Source of the DNA: Misgurnus anguillicaudatus
Lineage: Eukaryota; Chordata; Actinopteri; Cypriniformes; Cobitidae
Direction: 5' to 3'
Length of the DNA: 64,000 nt
NCBI RefSeq assembly: GCF_027580225.2
Contig: NW_027395284.1
Span: 3,630,233-3,694,232, forward strand
The notes below the pieces were generated by a model, which saw only the letters and a list, made by a program, of their open reading frames with translations, was not told the origin of the DNA and made no database searches. The translations under genes were made by a program, and so were the position numbers. Within the stretch, counting starts at the first letter, position 1, and every line of letters starts with the position of its first letter. Shown piece by piece: positions 34,923 through 64,000 of the stretch.

Positions 34923-36194
34923 TTAAAGGGATAGTTCACCCAAAAATGAAAATTCTGTCATCATTTACAGATCCCCAATGACTTCCATAGTATCCACCTG
35001 TTTCTTGACATAAATGTGGGCGCCGCCATCTTTGAGCTTTCCGGTTTATGACTTCCGGTGAGCCACTAAAGCTAATGGTAGTCTATTGCGAAGGACACAA
35101 GTGTGCCGTTTTGACTGGCTGTTTATTATGAAAACCGACATAATTTGTGCATTTAGGGGTTGCCATAATAGCTAATACAAACGCAGTAAATCTCTACAAA
35201 ACATTTGTTTTAACCATAATACATGCACAAAAACTGAATGTGTATGTGGCACGCATGCATTCATGATCTGTATTTACAAATCCATCCAGTAAAACCTTTA
35301 GCCAGTAAACAATAAATACAATAATTGTTTAAAAACAGCTAATATTATGCTAATAAAAATATGCCGATTTAGCTGATTTATTTATTCTGCTACAATATAT
35401 TATTACAAAAATGCAATTACAGTACAGAATATATATGACATAATCTGCTTAATTAATGTTTATAATAGTTCGTAATGTGTTTGCGCGTACTTTTGTTATG
35501 TTTTAAATGAAAAAGCAAATACTTTAAAAAGTTAGCAAAACATTTTATAAGCTCATGTCTCCACCTAGTGCGTAAGAGGTGATGTAATAATATTTTCATA
35601 AAACGAAAACAATATTCAATACATGTAGTAGTTTAATATGTTTATTATGGTTTGTTCAAATAACTTACAATGTGTTGAATGAGAAAGATACTGCTGACTG
35701 TGTCGGAAAGCATGAAGCTCGACGTGTTGCCATAAACAAGTCCATTAAAAGGTTAAAAACACGAAGTTTTCGTAAATTCCACATACAAACTCTCAACTTA
35801 CTTTCCCATTTTAAAGATACTGGTATGTCTCTGTGCTTTTATATTTGCGCATTGAAGACCCGTCACCATCCTCACACTGGTTCATACATGGCAGGTGTAG
35901 TAAATATTAACTGTTTAAATCATGTTTTATGCGTGCTCCCACTACACTGTTTTCTACCGGCTGGATATTAAACTGGAAGTCTTACACAGGAAGGGAAATA
36001 CGTCACATCACTTACTTCCGCGTTCGAGAAAAAGGTGGATACTTTTTCCTACTGTGGAAGTCAATGGGGCTACTGATTTGGTTACAAAGATATTCCTTTG
36101 CGTTTATCAGAACAAAAAATATATATATACAAGTTTGTAACAACATGACAGAGAGTAAATGATGACATTATTTTCATTTTTGGGTGACCTTAAA
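34923..36194. mobile_element. Foldback element with TTAAAGGGATAGTTCACCC end
   Basis: Left TTAAAGGGATAGTTCACCC, AAAAATGAAAATTCTGTC; right GAGTAAATGATGACATTATT and TTTTGGGTGACC, inverted. Inside, GACTTCCATAGTA (34981) and TACTGTGGAAGTC (about 36049) are also inverted. A single-ended relative lies at 37971-38015. This end sequence is extremely common in cyprinid DNA. Confidence 0.6.
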
Positions 36195-36419
36195 TTATCC
36201 AAAACTTTTTGGGGCCACTGTAGTTCAATAAATGTATCTCATCCTGACTGTCCTTCTACCCAATATGTCTTCATTTTAGGCAGCTTCTGTTCTGTTTTCC
36301 TGTTTTTTGTCATGATTCGTGAATATACTCCTGCAATAGTCTACTATATACAGTATCAGGTCTAATTCTTTTGGTAGCGTTTTGTCATTTTCTTTTTATG
36401 GAGGAGCCACGCCACATAC

Positions 36420-62190
<25,771 letters not shown>

Positions 62191-62838
62191 CTAGTAAGAA
62201 AGAAAGAAAGAAAAAAAGAAAGAGCAGAAAGAAGGAAAGAAAGTTGGTATTAAGACAAATACAGTGTACTCGGGCTGTTTTCTAATAAAAACACTAAGAT
62301 TCTAGTAGCAACAATGAGCATTTGAAAACTGGTAACAGCTTCTATCAAACATACACATTAAATGAAGACACCTAACTGATAAAAGCTAATGAATGAAGTC
62401 TATCACCTCTAGCAACATTTACTGTGGCTGGTAAGCACAGGACAATGACGGCAATCTACAATACTACATCTGAATAGAGGTTTCTCCTACCAAAAACTGC
62501 ATTGTGCTCTTAGTGCGAAGGAAACTTCTCAGCTTGACACATAACAGAATCAAACAAACACAGAAGTCAATCTATGTTCAGCTATCATTGAACAATAAAA
62601 CGTTTTCTGCTCATGATGATAGTTATGGGAAGTTAGACTACATGGAAGAGTTTACAACACATGCCAAAATAACATTAAAAGACATTAAGGCCTGATGACT
62701 TGATGAAACTCACATGAACAGCGTTTTACATCAATACTGCTTTTGAGGATCATGTGAGTTTGCATAGCTAATATGAAAAATATCACTTCAAATGATATCT
62801 TGTATATTATGTTTATGCATTGATAAAGTCACTAAACA
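62191..62838 (-). other. rimbp2 intron with GAAA-rich run
   Basis: A (GAAA)n-like run lies at about 62195-62243, directly next to the acceptor. It forms the pyrimidine tract on the transcript strand. Nothing else recognised. Confidence 0.5.
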
Positions 62839-63567
62839 CAGGGTTCCCACACCTTATTAAACTTCAAATTCAAGGACCTTTCAAGGACTTTCCAGGTCCA
62901 ATACCCTAAAATTCAAGGACTAAATGTGGGGACACATTTCAAGTGAGAGCAAGGTTACATCGTGTTACCTTTTAATATACATTGTTACAGTTCCCTTTCA
63001 AGGGAACTCGTGCTGCGTCGCTGCGGTGACACTTTGGGGACGCCTCCAGGGGTAAGTGCATCTGAATGTGTATATCAAATTCAACCAATGGTGATGCTTA
63101 ACGACAAAGACAGGGTGACGCGGGAGCCAGGAAGTATATCACTATCTATAATATTGCCAAAGACGGCGTTACAGGGACGCAGAAAGTATGGCAAGGGAGA
63201 CATAGTGTCTCGTTCCCTTCTCAGGGAACAACAGTTACATAGGTAACCCGAGACGTCTTCATGTGTCAAACACAACTATGCAAAAAAGCATTTTGGTATG
63301 AATCAACATTCGCATACAGAAGATATAAGCATTTAAAGCGAACAGTTTAGCACGTGTGCTTAAAAAGTCTAGAATTTTTATGATATTATCCTCCACTACA
63401 CAGGGAATAATATGGATTTTTTCCAGAAAACTTCTTGCATAAAATAGATTCAAGCACTTTCAATGACCTGTATCTATATATGTATATTTTCAAAAACTTC
63501 CAATGGCCTTAAATTTTTTCCCCCAGATTCAAACTTTTAAGGATTTCAAGGACCAGTGGGAACCCTG
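62839..63567. mobile_element. hAT-like element (CAGGGTTCCCACACC) with nested insertion
   Basis: Left CAGGGTTCCCACACC followed by TTCAAGGACCTTTCAAGG; right CAAGGACCAGTGGGAACCCTG, inverted. TAAACA flanks both ends. A second element (62990-63254) lies inside. Confidence 0.7.
62990..63254. repeat. Repeat with ACAGTTCCCTTTCAAGGGAAC start
   Basis: Starts ACAGTTCCCTTTCAAGGGAA then CTCGTGCTGCGTCGCTGCGG. Ends TCTCGTTCCCTTCTCAGGGA then AGTTACATAGGTAACCCGAG. This is a common fish repeat. The start is itself a perfect short palindrome. Nested in 62839-63567. Confidence 0.6.
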
Positions 63568-64000
63568 TAAACAGGACTTTTTGGGCAAGAAATTAAAGGT
63601 GGGCGTCATGTTATGCAATCCATCAGTCACTTAATTCGTCTGATGATTTTTGCAAACGCACATATCCGTAAAATGCTAACAGGAACCACACAAGGCAGCA
63701 CTCATGCATCAGAACAGAGATGCAGTAAGGATCAGTAAGTGAATGAGAAACTCTTACATCTGAATGAAAACAGCAAAGGAACAAAAATAAATTTTGTTTT
63801 ATGTGTAATGTTTCATGATCACTACCGAGGGCATATTAGTCTTCATTTATCTCATGGGTTCAGCTTATGTTTTATCAGAAAAACTGAAGTACGAGAGGAT
63901 AAGAGTCTGTTTGAAAACAAAAACTGAAGATAAAACCATGGTGGAAACAAGAAATGTTTTATTTATTGTTGCTCTTTGTTTAATCCTCAAAACAAAATAA
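63568..64000 (-). other. rimbp2 intron, no feature
   Basis: AT-rich. The frames at the end show no known protein. Confidence 0.4.

Overview
The window is vertebrate nuclear DNA, most likely from a cyprinid (carp/zebrafish-type) fish. Two vertebrate genes are present as short exons with GT-AG splice sites in very long introns. The rest is dominated by small non-autonomous DNA transposons of the kind that fill cyprinid genomes. No bacterial, viral or CRISPR features were seen. Identifications come from reading translations by eye against remembered families; no database search was run.

Left part (1-32454, + strand): the 5' part of an AFF4-like gene (AF4/FMR2 family scaffold of the super elongation complex). 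A possible non-coding first exon ends at 2359. Coding exons are at 24500-24622, 28185-28895 and 29032-29076, all in phase 0, giving the first 293 codons. The long intron between 2.4 and 24.5 kb is a graveyard of hAT, PIF/Harbinger, Tc1 and foldback elements, many nested in one another. A Tc1/mariner element with an unbroken transposase frame (29508-31113) lies just after exon 4.

A run of exactly 500 N (32455-32954) separates the two halves.

Right part (33-62 kb, - strand): twelve exons of an RIMBP2-like gene (RIM-binding protein 2, presynaptic active zone), read from 62190 down to 36420. They encode part of the N-terminal coiled coil, SH3-I, three fibronectin type III domains and the long linker before SH3-II. 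Exon phases agree throughout. Two small exons (37005-37119 and 36420-36533) are too short to stand out as open frames and were found by homology and phase. A 771-nt exon (41624-42394) is phase 0/0 and looks like a skippable cassette. The SH3-II and SH3-III exons are not in the window.

The two genes run tail to tail and both lose their 3' halves at or near the N gap, so the gap either hides a lot of sequence or is a false join. I found no new gene system. The points most worth following are the probable cassette and insert exons of rimbp2, the open Tc1 element, transposons carrying MADF and THAP domain relics, a 72-bp in-frame tandem array inside an inverted repeat, and a repeat element with a 178-bp internal period.
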